Of a stretch of 64,000 nt of DNA, positions 1 through 9,771 are shown in pieces. Source of the DNA: Petunia secreta (Eukaryota; Streptophyta; Magnoliopsida; Solanales; Solanaceae); the NCBI GenBank assembly GCA_029990175.1, contig JARKIP010000005.1, positions 55,665,001 through 55,729,000 of the forward strand. The letters run 5' to 3'. The number at the start of each line of letters is the position of its first letter. Within the stretch, counting starts at the first letter, position 1. The notes below the pieces were generated by a model. That model did no database searches. It was given only the letters and a program-made list of their open reading frames with translations, and was not told the DNA's origin. Position numbers and translations under genes: made by a program.

Positions 1-2164
1 CCATTGCCTCCTCTCTCAACGAATATCTGTGATCTCCAATTTGAAATCTTCCTTGGCTGAAAGCGCTTTCCGATGCAACTGATGAAGCTTGAATTGTTAA
101 TATATCCCGGGCCATTTTTGCAAGAATTGGAAATTGCGATTCTTGATTCTTCCAATAATCCAACAAATTCGCAGTTCCAAAGTTGTTAAGTTTCTTTGGA
201 TATTGAATTAAATACACTTGGAACTCGCTGTACTCCTCTCCGTACTCGTCCTGTTCTGAAAGCAACTTTTCGTCAAGTCCCCCAAAAGTGCGCATTCCTG
301 CTCCTGCCTGTGAAGAACTTTGCCCGGTGGATAGTATTGGTTCCGTTGGCTCTGCAGTGTCTGCCCAAGCTCTATACTTTGCAAAAACAGCCACGGTATC
401 TGCATAAACTTTAGCAACAGCCTCGTCTACACTTGGATACCCATTAGTAGCAATTTCATCTGGAGTAATTTCTAAATTTGCATATACTTCTCTAACAAGT
501 CGTTCAGTTAACTTAATTTTAAAAGCAGGATGCAACACAGAAGCAATGTAAAAAAGAGGAGGAATTGGAAAAAAATATTTTCTAAACTTTTCAATCATTA
601 ACCGTACAGCCGGTAAGTAAACTGCATATTGTTTATACATTTTCAATAATTCCGATATTCCAGCTATATAATATAACATGGTAGGAGTAGTTGGATAATA
701 TTGACCGGAAAATTCTAAAGTAGCTTGATAAAATTTATGTAAAAACTGAAGAAGATGTTGAACAACTTGCCAATCCTCATCTTTAAGGTGATAGATTTCC
801 ATAAAATGTTTATTATACATTTGAGAAATAGGCAGTCTATATTCATAAGCAACATTCAATGCCTCATATAAAGTGTTCCACCTAGTACAAACTTCCTTTG
901 GGACTCTCCTAACTGGCATTCCTAATTCTACACATTTTCTTTCCCATTCTCGTCTTCTTTCTTGGTTTTTATTTCTAAAAATATAAGTAATAGCTATCTG
1001 CACCTTGTCGATAATTTCGTTAAACAAGACAAGACCATCTCTTACTACTAAGTTGTAAATATGACATGCACACCTAACATGAAAAAATTCAGGAAAAGGA
1101 GGGTTCAAAATAGGTATCAAGTTCCTAAGTGCGTCTGTGTTGTTTGTAGCATTATCTACCGTAATACTAAAAACTTTGTTAGACAAACAGTACGTACGAC
1201 AAATTGATGAAACTTTGTTACAAATATAATTTCCCGTGTGTGGTTCATCAACAATTTTATAAGCAATAATACGTTTTTGAAAAACCCAATCAGGATCTAT
1301 CCAATGACAAGTCACAGTAATATAATCACATCCATTAGTAGAACGACCCATATCCGTAGTAAGACATACTCTAGTGTCAAAGTTATCAAACATATATCGC
1401 AAATAATCCTGATATTCGTTCTTAAATTTAATAATATCATTTTTAACAGTAGTTCTTGGAAAACCTCTAAAAGAGGGATTATATACAGCCTGAACATAAC
1501 GAACAAAACCAGTAGAAGAAGGAAAACTATAAGGTAAACCCTCGAGGGCAACTAGTTTAGCAATTTCTTCCCTATCCTTTTGTTTATCATAAGTAAGAAG
1601 CCCTCCTGTTAAATGGTTAATTCTTGCTTGGATACCCGAAGAAGAATCATGCGCTACTCCCCCATGTTCGGTCCCTAAATATATACCACCCGCCCGCGTT
1701 GCCCATTCTTTAGGATGTTTATTTTGTAAGTGCTTCCTAAGTTTACCCGTCCCACCCTCATTACCTCCAGTTCTAAAAACCCACACCTTATCACAAAGCC
1801 CGCAGGAGGCCGTCTGCGCTTCAACATTCTTTGATGCAAAATCCCACACATCAGATCTATCCTTACGTTTAGCCGGTATTCTACTTCTAGTAGGAGGTTC
1901 AGGAGGCAAGTCTGACTGAACTTCGGGTGGACTAGCTTGAAATTCAGGTGTTTCTTCTAAATTACCCCCGCTTTGATTCCCATATCGTGTTTCTAACATT
2001 TCGTGATCAAGTATATTATCAGCGCTAATATTATGATAATGTTGAGAATCATCTATGTGGTGGGTATTCCGACTAGAACTACCAGCAATTTCTTTACCCC
2101 TATTTCCCCTACGACCACGTGCCCGCCCCCCACTACTAGTTCCAATTGAACCTCGTTGAGACAT
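1..2164 (-). CDS. hAT transposase (BED zinc finger, RICESLEEPER/Ac-like), C-terminus cut by the window edge
   Basis: The frame starting at the ATG at 2164-2162 stays open for 721 codons to position 2 with no stop (checked codon by codon). Residues 1-90 are basic and Gly/Arg/Ser-rich. About 97-148 is a BED-type zinc finger, with SDVWDFASKN, CGLC and HLQNKH. The RNase H-like catalytic core has an early acidic motif TTDMGRST near 268, ITVDNATNN near 333, the hAT hallmark RCACHIYNLVV near 361-375, and CTRWN further on. The C-terminal dimerisation segment, SVASESAFSQGRF near 690, runs to the edge. Family members are usually 650-750 residues, so little is missing. The protein would act in the nucleus, binding the element's ends and cutting and joining them. 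The absence of stops contrasts with every LTR element nearby, so this copy may be young or under constraint. A host-domesticated gene is the alternative, but the adjoining subterminal repeats favour a transposon. Confidence 0.9.
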   Translation of the reverse strand, partial: MSQRGSIGTSSGGRARGRRGNRGKEIAGSSSRNTHHIDDSQHYHNISADNILDHEMLETRYGNQSGGNLEETPEFQASPPEVQSDLPPEPPTRSRIPAKRKDRSDVWDFASKNVEAQTASCGLCDKVWVFRTGGNEGGTGKLRKHLQNKHPKEWATRAGGIYLGTEHGGVAHDSSSGIQARINHLTGGLLTYDKQKDREEIAKLVALEGLPYSFPSSTGFVRYVQAVYNPSFRGFPRTTVKNDIIKFKNEYQDYLRYMFDNFDTRVCLTTDMGRSTNGCDYITVTCHWIDPDWVFQKRIIAYKIVDEPHTGNYICNKVSSICRTYCLSNKVFSITVDNATNNTDALRNLIPILNPPFPEFFHVRCACHIYNLVVRDGLVLFNEIIDKVQIAITYIFRNKNQERRREWERKCVELGMPVRRVPKEVCTRWNTLYEALNVAYEYRLPISQMYNKHFMEIYHLKDEDWQVVQHLLQFLHKFYQATLEFSGQYYPTTPTMLYYIAGISELLKMYKQYAVYLPAVRLMIEKFRKYFFPIPPLFYIASVLHPAFKIKLTERLVREVYANLEITPDEIATNGYPSVDEAVAKVYADTVAVFAKYRAWADTAEPTEPILSTGQSSSQAGAGMRTFGGLDEKLLSEQDEYGEEYSEFQVYLIQYPKKLNNFGTANLLDYWKNQESQFPILAKMARDILTIQASSVASESAFSQGRFQIGDHRYSLREEAM

Positions 2165-2567
2165 AATAATAGCAAATAAAATAAATATATATGACAAAAA
2201 AATAATAAAAGAGTAGAAGTAGGAACGACCAACCAAATATAACCGTATAATTGAGGTGAAGTTGAAACTTGAGCCTCCACTTCAATTAATTAGTTGAATA
2301 CTTGATAATCGAAAAATTGCAAAAATAGCCAAATTGATATTTTCAACCACGTAGCGCCTCCAATTAACCCAATACTTGATATTTATAAACTTCACCAAGT
2401 AGCACAATATAACTTTGATAGAAACTCCAAATAGAACTTGATAAAGTAGCCAAATTATAAATTTTTAACAAATAGCCAAAGTAGAACAATAGCAATATTG
2501 TAGAAAATTTGAGAGAATTAGAGAGAATTGGAAGATTTGTGTGAAAAATATGATGAAATAATGGGGG

Positions 2568-2575
2568 TATTTATA
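2568..2575 (-). promoter_or_regulatory. Candidate TATA box of the hAT transposase gene
   Basis: The minus strand reads TATAAATA here, about 400 bases upstream of the transposase ATG. This implies a 5' UTR of a few hundred bases, possibly with an intron. It is the best TATA match between the coding frame and the subterminal repeats. Confidence 0.45.
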
Positions 2576-2579
2576 AAAA

Positions 2580-2905
2580 AAAATAGTTAGGGGTGGTTAT
2601 GGGGTGTATTTGGCCGTTTTTGGCCGTTGGACAACGGCTAGGAGGTCAAAATAGCCGTTGCCCAACGGCTAGAAACGGGCAGATTTTTCTTTTTTTTTTT
2701 TTTTTTTTTTTTTTTGCCCGGTCCGGTCCGGGCCGGTTCTGGTCCCAATTTTATCCGGTCCTACCGGTTTTTTTTCGAGCCACCGGTTCGGTACCGGGAT
2801 CGGGGGCCGTTAGTGGCCAACGGTCCGGTTTCAACCGGTCCGGACCGGTCCGAGCCGGTTTCCGGCCCGATTCCGGTCCGGTCCGGTCAAAACCGGACCG
2901 TTAGC
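2580..2905. repeat. Subterminal repeat zone of the hAT element
   Basis: The zone contains inverted copies of the CCGTTGG/CCAACGG core (about 2612-2670), a T-run of about 25, and then at least ten copies of the CCGGT / GGTCCGG core in both orientations (2718-2891). Clustered short subterminal motifs are the usual transposase-binding sites of Ac-like elements. Binding here is an inference from position and density. Confidence 0.65.
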
Positions 2906-2923
2906 CACCCTTACTATCAACAG

Positions 2924-3396
2924 TGTTTAGGCCTAAATTTTGTCATTTAGGTAAAATAATTAAATTTGTTAGAGGGTCACAAGCAATACAATAAATAGAT
3001 AGGAACAGTAAGTAAAACTTAGAGAGAAATAATAGACAAGAAAGTAAAGAGTTTTATTCCTTTAAAATAACTGGATTTTGTGTGAATCGTTGGATGTAAA
3101 ATATAGTGTAAGAAGGAGTAGAGATTTACCCAATCCTAATTATGGAAAAATACAAAGACTAATGTGGCCATAGGCCTATAAACTCAAGACAGTGGTATAT
3201 ACAAAACCCTAACTTGGAGACTGTAACCCTAAGGCCGCGGGATGTATACCTTGCGACATGTGCCTGTACCGGCTGAGCGGTCGTAGCTTGAGGAGCGGGT
3301 GCGTATCCTCTACGCCTGGCGACTTGTAACCAAAGTCTAGTCATGCCAGCTGGACTTGTATTCCTGTAATCATAGGTGGCATATTTTTCCCATCCA
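2924..3396 (-). repeat. 3' LTR of the Tat-like element
   Basis: About 473 bases, alignable along its length with 9287-9771 and, for its last 180 bases, with 11128-11308. Shared landmarks include TTAGAGGGTCACAAG, AAAGAGTTTTATTCC and CATAGGTGGCATAT. On the minus strand it starts near TGGATGGG (other copy TGTGTGGG) and ends in AACA, fitting TG...CA. Divergence between copies is clearly more than 10 percent, so the insertion is old. Confidence 0.85.
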
Positions 3397-3412
3397 GCCA
3401 GCCCCCCTACTT
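3397..3412 (-). promoter_or_regulatory. Polypurine tract of the Tat-like element
   Basis: The minus strand reads AAGTAGGGGGGCTGGC immediately before the LTR start. This is where plus-strand DNA synthesis would be primed. It fixes the element orientation as minus and identifies 2924-3396 as the 3' LTR. Confidence 0.7.
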
Positions 3413-3818
3413 GCTGAGTTCACTCGTAAGCAGTTAGGAAGTGAAGGAGACATGATTGAAAACGTGTAGGTGTGCCTGCATCTTATACTCATCCCCTGTC
3501 TCTTCGCATTCGTCATATTGAATGCGAGTACTCAAGTACGTTGACGTGTAACCCTGTGATTGTAAGGGTTTTTATTTGCGTCTTCCCAATGCTGCAATCA
3601 CTTTGCCATATTCCATAATTATTGGGATGTATCACGTAAGTAATAATGATCAAGATCTTACATCTGCAGAGCGATTAGCTTCCCTTATAAGAATCATTTT
3701 CGGCGTTTATAAATACATCATAATCATAGAGCCCTTTATTCATCTTCAAACTCTTTTCAAAATCTTTCGTCAGAAAGGAACTTCCATCGATGTTCTTCAA
3801 AACGTTCCTTCTTCAACA

Positions 3819-6430
3819 TGGACCAAGCAGCAAACTTCCTCCCTAGAAACTTCAGAGCTCAAGATTATATGCCCGTAGTATTGAGTTTCGAAGGGGATGG
3901 CTGAATACAAGGCCATACAGCCAAACAAGAAGATGACAATAGCAACCTTTCTATTGAGTTTTACCCATCTACTATGGTAGAGGATGACATAACTTGTATC
4001 AGGATCGATTGCAAGTGGCCTGAGTTTTTAGATATCATCGTCCCTACTGTTGAATAAAGAATTTCCACCCACCACGCTGGTTACTCGATGGTCCATACAT
4101 ACCCTTTACTCTGCATCTTAATGAATGTGTCTGTTCGATCATTGAGGAAATATGCCGTCAGTATAACATCATCCTGGGACAAGTTAGCCCCTTCATCTGG
4201 CGCTTGATGACCGTATTGGGTCATCTAGCCAACCGTGGTAAGGTTAAATTCTCTTTTTGGCATCTTCTTGCTTTCTACTATCCTCGTCTTCACAAGGCGG
4301 CCATGCTGAATCTCATCAAGCGAGGAAGGAAAAGTATAGTTTCTAATAGCAAGAACTCCAAAGATCGTGGTTGGGTCCACCAATATGTGGCGGTACGCAC
4401 CCCATCCATAGTATCTTCCTTTCCCTTTCCAGAAATATTCAACAGGAAACATAAGTAGTTACATTCCTATTCTTGTGTGTTTTCACCCATCGTTTTCCTC
4501 GAACTGACTTCCCATTCTTCTTAGTGTATTTCGTGATTGCCATTTCATAGTTTAAAAGGGAGTTAACCATGTAGATTACCGCAATCTTTGTGAGAAACTC
4601 CATTACTACGATGACCTTTATAGGCTTGGCTAACATAAACGGCTGGCGTGCGAAGGACCATGGTAAGCCATTCTACTGAATATTTCCTCTAAATCCTTTT
4701 TTTCATTATCACCACTTTTATTTCATCTCAGGGTACTTCCGACGCGAGATGCCTTAACTGAAAGAAAACCAAACCGTTTCCTCGTATATTGCTCCCCTAC
4801 CCATTGTACAGTCTTCTGGTGGGAGGATCATTGAGAGAGCTAGCAGCTCCCGTTCTTCGAACAGAGAAACGCCTACTAAATTCGACAACATGGCGGTCGT
4901 CAATAAGACCCTGGTGATTTCCGATGGCGAGGGAGAAGTCCTCTGAGTGCCCGAGCATGAAACTGTTGTAACTTCTTTATCTGTTGCTGCTACTTCTGAG
5001 TTCGGTTCGTCTACGTGAAAGCGCATACATTTGATCGATGAAAATCCCGAGGCTGAAGAAGAAGCTTGCAAGGGAGACGAAGTCGCGCTGCCGTTCGTTC
5101 TTCTTGAGCCTCTACCTTTAGGTTGGTCCTTCCCGCAATACCTTAGTTAGTATAATTCCTTTGTACGTCACACGAATGATTTTCCCTTTCGCACTTGCAG
5201 GTCCTGCTATGTTACCTTCTGGTCCCGAGCCAACTAATTTTCCTCAACGTCTCCCTGGCAAAGAAGTGGCCATAGACACTGCTCCTGTCATTGGCCCTTT
5301 GAGCAGGTCTGGTGAGGTTGTTATCCCTATTGCTGCAAGAGTGAACCTATTTGAGAGCCCACGCGTTGTGACTGATCATACTGCTAAATTGATTGGTCCC
5401 CGTGAGCAGAGACACATTGCCGACTATAGTCATCAAAAGTTTCTTGAGGTTGCTACAGGATGCTCTCTTCTGGTAAGCTTCCCTCATTCACGTAATATTG
5501 CGAACTAAATTTTCTCCTTCCCCTTCTGATCGATAATTTCGACATCAATCTAGGGGTTGATGTTCTATCACGAGGTTCTCGTTTGGGGAGCTCGGATGAT
5601 GCCCTGAAGGAGGAAAATAATGCCCTGCCGGGGCTGGTCACCAGTCTGCAGCCTTTCGTAGAGAAGGTAGAACTGCTGAAGGGAGAATCCTAACCACTCG
5701 CAAAGCTTATCATCTGGAGGAAATGGAGAAGAAGAACCTTAATGCCACGGTGAGCAATGAGATTCGTAAGAGCCAGCAGGCTTTAGAGACCCTTCAGTCG
5801 TCCCTGCAGGAAGCTTGACTTGTCGGGCAGGTACATTATGCCAATATGACCCTCTTGGAGGCAATCGAGGAAAGCATGCGGCAAAGTTTATCTACAATGG
5901 AAGAAAAGGTCAAAACTGCTGAAAAATAAGCTTTTAATGCCAAGGGCCTTCCTCCAGGATGAGAACGACAATCTGAAAAGGAAAGTAACGTCCTTGGAGA
6001 AGTATCGTGACAATCTTTGTCATGACACCTATCATAAGGAGGAAAGGATGAATGCCTTGAACTCTCGCCGTATGGATGAGGTAGATCGTGCAACATCGCG
6101 GCTGCTCTTGCCACTTTACTCCGGGTTCGTGACAACCTTAGTTTAGACCTGGCTGCTGAGATTGCTTCATTGACCGAGCTTGTGCCCCAAGCAGATGCTC
6201 AACTAGGATCCGACCTTGAGGAAGATTCTGAAGAGGCTAGTGGTGAAGAAGGCGATGATATGCAAGTTGGGGAAACTACAATTGGTAAAGCAGGGCCTTC
6301 GCAGAGTGTTGCCATGGAAGGAAGTCCACCGAGAGAAAACTTGAACCCCCATAAATGCAATTTTTGTGATCATGTTTTGAACACTTGCCTGTGTTTTGGG
6401 CGTAATTATTATATTTTGGGTCCGTTTTGA
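3819..6430 (+). pseudogene. Antisense additional ORF (aORF) of the Tat-like element, degraded
   Basis: The gene lies on the plus strand inside a minus-strand element. The likely ATG is at 3819. The first part reads through an early stop into a segment with TMVEDDITCIRID, then VSPFIWRL and GHLANRGKVKFSFWHLL (about 4180-4260), a pattern found in plant proteins annotated as putative transposon or gag-like ORFs of unknown function. Changes of frame after about 4390 and near 5100-5560 look like introns plus decay. The last third (about 5560-6170) is rich in Lys/Glu/Leu heptads typical of a coiled coil, followed by an acidic tail (about 6200-6300). Several stops make it a pseudogene. Its role in Tat elements is unknown. 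Confidence 0.6.
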
Positions 6431-7379
6431 AGCTTTTGACTTGAATTATCTATTTTTATTTGTGACGTATTTCCATCGTAAACAGTTTTTAAGATAATTG
6501 TTTTACAAAGTCATGCATGCGTAGGCGTGTGTGCCAAGAGGTTAGGCGGCTTTTGGATGAGTACCGTACATCCTGTTTATTCTAATGTCTAGAATGTTTA
6601 TCAGTGAGCCTGATTGGGCAAGTACGTCCGTCTTGTGTGCGCCAGAGGCTGACGGCTTAATTCGCACCTGTTATAGATGACTTTTTGTGCCCATAATGGG
6701 ACGTCTTGAGCCCATTGTATGTATTGGGGCACTTTTGTGTTCAAGTTAGAAAATCTTTGCTTGTTTACTCGAGTATTATAAGACTTTCTGGCACTATACG
6801 AGCAGGCGTCCCCACTGACATGTAGGTGCAATTTGTTGAATTGACGATTTTAACTTACGAATAATGCATGGCGGCTGAACTAGAAGCGATTTAGCTTTAA
6901 ACGAGTAGTTTACCCTACTTTTGTTATGCAAAGTGTGTGTATTACTTCAACTTAAGTTATACCGGGGCTATGAATATTTGGATCATAGATGGGTCTGATT
7001 GTAAAAACTGACTATGTCGAATAGTAGTTTTATTGTTAAAGGAGGCGCTGGGCCCGAATTAATGTGGGTGAAAACCCGTAACATGGTTGATAAGTATGAA
7101 AATACTGTGATAAAAAATTCAAAAATAAGCTAGAAACTTAATTAAAGTAAATACTTCCAAACATCATACTTCTTCTCCCCCTTCCCTCTTGAAACTTTTA
7201 ATCAATCAATTGATCAAAGTCGTCATCTTGGTTGATGGGAGTTTCGAGGTCTTCATCAATATACCTTTGTTGTCGTGTCGGGGATGGACGCTCCTAGGAT
7301 CGCTGTCGTATAACACTCTCTTGCCACTTCCTGGTCTCCATTAATCTTTTTTATCCCCAATTCTGTAGGGCATTTGAGC
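6431..7379. other. Internal region of the Tat-like element with no recognisable gene
   Basis: This is where RT, RNase H and integrase would be expected between the protease remnant and the aORF. I found no YxDD, no DAS-type RNase H motif and no zinc-binding integrase motif on the minus strand. The plus strand has only short ORFs. It probably contains the aORF 3' end and the scar of the pol deletion. Confidence 0.5.
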
Positions 7380-7670
7380 TTTTGATGCAGGGTAGAAGGT
7401 GCTGCTTTGACTTGGTGGATCCACGACTATCCCACAATATCACTATATGGGACCCCTCATTTGATCACCTGGAAGGATGCTACGTGGTCTGTTCCTGGTA
7501 TGCATGTTGCAAGATTTATTTCTCCAACAGAATTTTTGCAAAAATTGTTGAAGTCAGTCAGTGTGTAAACACTCGGAGTCATTTCGTCATCGATTCCCGT
7601 TGCTTGCAGGGTATCCCACTTGATAAGGTTTACAGTGCTGCCAGTATCAACTAGGACATGTTTGACATTT
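7380..7670 (-). pseudogene. Retroviral-type aspartic protease remnant (Tat-like element)
   Basis: The minus strand around 7655-7600 encodes VLVDTGSTVNLI, the active-site loop of a retrotransposon aspartic protease (catalytic Asp in DTG). Roughly eighty further codons resemble the following protease segment. Upstream toward 8150 the frame is broken by many stops and a zinc-knuckle-like trace is visible near 7850. No polymerase follows. Confidence 0.6.
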
Positions 7671-8159
7671 GTATCCCCCTATTCTAAGTGTTATAACCAA
7701 GGCATTGTGGTGAGAAGTGTTGCAGATATTGCTATTATCTTCACTGAACATGATCATTTCATCTCGGGTGTGGCCTCTTTTAGGAGGTACCTCGCCTTGA
7801 CTATTAAACAAAGTTGAGCCCTACAACCGGCAGTCTCACGTTGTGGCCTCTGTGGAAGTCACAGTAAAGATTCACGTCTCTTTTGCTAGGCTCTGCCCTC
7901 ATGTTGCTGGGCCAGCGTACTTGGGCGCTTTTCCGATTATCTGTTAAATATTCCAGGTTATTGACATGGAGTCCTAGATCCTCAAACCTATCGGGTATCT
8001 AGTCCATACTGAACGCTCCCTTGTGGAAGGAATCGTAGCTGCTTTCCCGTTGTCTTCTTATTTTTCCACCGATTTTAGGAAGCCGGGCCTGTAATCTCTC
8101 CTGTTTAGTTTTCCTCTATCCCCAACTCGGTGTTCATCGGAGTATTCTCGCTTATGACT

Positions 8160-9226
8160 TCATCGATTAACATCTTCAGCGACCGGGAGAATACCTCTGT
8201 TATCGGTCGAAGATTGTTCAGGTTCCAAACAGAGCTTCTCAGTATACCTCTGCTGTAGAGCGTTCCATGTGGTTACCGAGTGTTGAGTAAGACTCCACTG
8301 TAACTCCCGCGTTGCCAATGAACCCTTGGAGTTTAGACTCTTGGAAAAGGCTGGAGGGAGCTCCATACGTTCCCTCCGGAATCGCTCTAGGTAATACTTT
8401 AATAGCTCGTCGTTGCGCTGATGGATCTCAAAGATGTCTTCCATATGTTTCTCCAACTTGCGGGCTCCAGAATGCGCCTTCTTGAACGGATCCTACATCT
8501 AACGGTGAATGATACAATTTAACTCATTGGTAACTGAGTGTACCAAGCGAGGGCACCTTTAGTTAAGGTTGAGCCGAACCTCTTCACTATTAGTGGAATT
8601 GAGTTTTTTCTTCGTTGATCTCGATGTATTTGACGGTTGTATAATAAGCTGCAATGTGCTTGTCCGGATCTATGGTTCCGTCGTACTTAAGGTTATCTGG
8701 TAGGAGGAAGTACTTTGTTAGGCAGATCGGTGCAACACTTGCTTTATATGCATGCTTACAGAACTTCTGCTTATCTACGGTGGTAACTTGCGGTGGAGCA
8801 CCGGGCACATTACCAATCCGATCTTGGATACCCTTCATCTCTTTTAGGATGTCCTGAATAACACGTGCTCCTTTTAAATCTTGATTGTTGACTGTTGTGG
8901 AGCTGCTGGGGGTGGCATCCATGTTAAGTCTCCGGTTGGACACTGATGCTGGTGAATCGTTTGCGGGCGCTGGTCCTTCCGGGGACGTCAGCCTCTGATA
9001 CAATCCAGCAAACATTGCTCCTAACTTTTGGGCCATGGCTTCGGCCATGTTGACCGAGTTTTTCTTTGCCCGTTCTGTGTGGCAGGTCGTCTTCCCCATC
9101 ACTAGCTGCAGGGATTGGATCCTTAGCAGGACCCTTTGCCTGTCCGCTAAGATTGCTGGGATCCTTTACGGAATTGTCTGCTGCATTGACAGTGTTCTTG
9201 GGAATGTTGTCTTTGTCTTCTGACAT
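8160..9226 (-). pseudogene. Gag of the Tat-like element, frameshifted
   Basis: The N-terminus starts at the ATG at 9226 in one frame and continues in another frame (9102-8590) that ends in PDNLKYDGTIDPDKH, a typical start of the Gypsy gag capsid domain. A third segment (8456-8160) includes EIHQRNDELLKYYLERFRRE, the capsid motif that follows. At least two frameshifts and a stop near 8590 inactivate it. Gag would form the cytoplasmic particle in which reverse transcription takes place. Its position next to the primer-binding site and right LTR gives the orientation. Confidence 0.75.
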
Positions 9227-9265
9227 GGTTGTGCCTTTTCCTTCGTAAAACCTACAATTGTCTGG

Positions 9266-9283
9266 GCCCCACGGTGGGGGCCA
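9266..9283 (-). promoter_or_regulatory. Degenerate primer-binding site next to the 5' LTR
   Basis: The minus strand reads TGGCCCCCACCGTGGGGC three bases inside the LTR end. The form is close to the TGGCGCC-type sites found in plant Gypsy elements, with a substitution in the invariant part. The tRNA it would pair with cannot be assigned safely. Confidence 0.55.
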
Positions 9284-9286
9284 AAT

Positions 9287-9771
9287 TATTTAGGCCTAAA
9301 TTTAGCCGTTTAGGTAAAAAGATTAAATTTGTTAGAGGGTCACAAGAAATACAGTAAAATATGCAGGAAAAGTAAGTAAGACTTTGAGAGAAATAATAGA
9401 GAAAAAAAGTAAAGAGTTTTATTCCTTGAGAATAACTGGATTCTTTGTGAATCGCTTGATGTACAATACAATGTAAGGAGGGACATTTATAGTAGAGATT
9501 TACGCAGTTCTAACTATGGTAAAATACAAGTACTAATAAAACCATGGACCTACAAACTCAAGGTAGTGGTATATACGAAACCCTAACTTGGAGACTATAA
9601 CCCTAAGGCGACGGGATGTATACCCTGCGTCTTTTGCCTGCACTGGCTGAGCGGTCGTGGCTTGAGGAGCGGGTGTGTATTGTCTACGCCCGTTGACTTA
9701 TAAACTAAGTCTAGTCTCGTCCGCTGGACTTGTATCCTCATAATCATAGGTGGCATATCTTTTCCCACACA
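9287..9771 (-). repeat. Shared LTR: 5' LTR of the left Tat unit and 3' LTR of the right Tat unit
   Basis: About 485 bases matching 2924-3396. On its left side lie a primer-binding site and gag, as expected for a 5' LTR. On its right side the integrase C-terminus of another copy stops directly at the LTR edge, as expected for a 3' LTR. One LTR thus serves two internal regions. Confidence 0.85.

Larger units (their letters stand above)
1..2913 (-). mobile_element. hAT-superfamily DNA transposon, right-hand (5') part
   Basis: The element consists of a transposase gene read on the minus strand and, to its right, a non-coding region ending in a G/C-rich subterminal zone. The presumed terminus lies near 2912-2913, where the minus strand begins TAAGGGTGGC and continues into GGTCCGG repeats. 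This resembles the TAGGGGTG-type ends of plant hAT elements. The next eight bases (CTATCAAC, 2914-2921) are a candidate target duplication, but the other end lies left of position 1 and cannot be compared. The Tat LTR begins only about ten bases further on, so the hAT element probably inserted beside or after it. Confidence 0.8.
2924..9771 (-). mobile_element. Non-autonomous Ty3/Gypsy Tat-lineage element lacking polymerase
   Basis: Two diverged direct repeats (2924-3396 and 9287-9771) bound the unit. Read on the minus strand the order is 5' LTR (right), a degenerate primer-binding site, gag, a protease remnant, a stretch with no recognisable RT, RNase H or integrase, then a gene in the opposite (plus) orientation, a polypurine tract and the 3' LTR. 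An antisense additional ORF between pol and the 3' LTR is a known feature of some Tat elements such as Grande. Loss of all of pol with the aORF kept makes this a non-autonomous derivative. All coding parts are interrupted by stops and frameshifts. Confidence 0.75.

Noticed and set aside
196..1551. Small ORFs on either strand across 196-1551
   Set aside because: They are out-of-frame shadows of the continuous hAT transposase frame on the minus strand.
2593..2950. ORFs of about 80-100 codons in the GGTCCGG zone
   Set aside because: Pro/Gly/Arg-rich translation of subterminal DNA repeats, not a gene.
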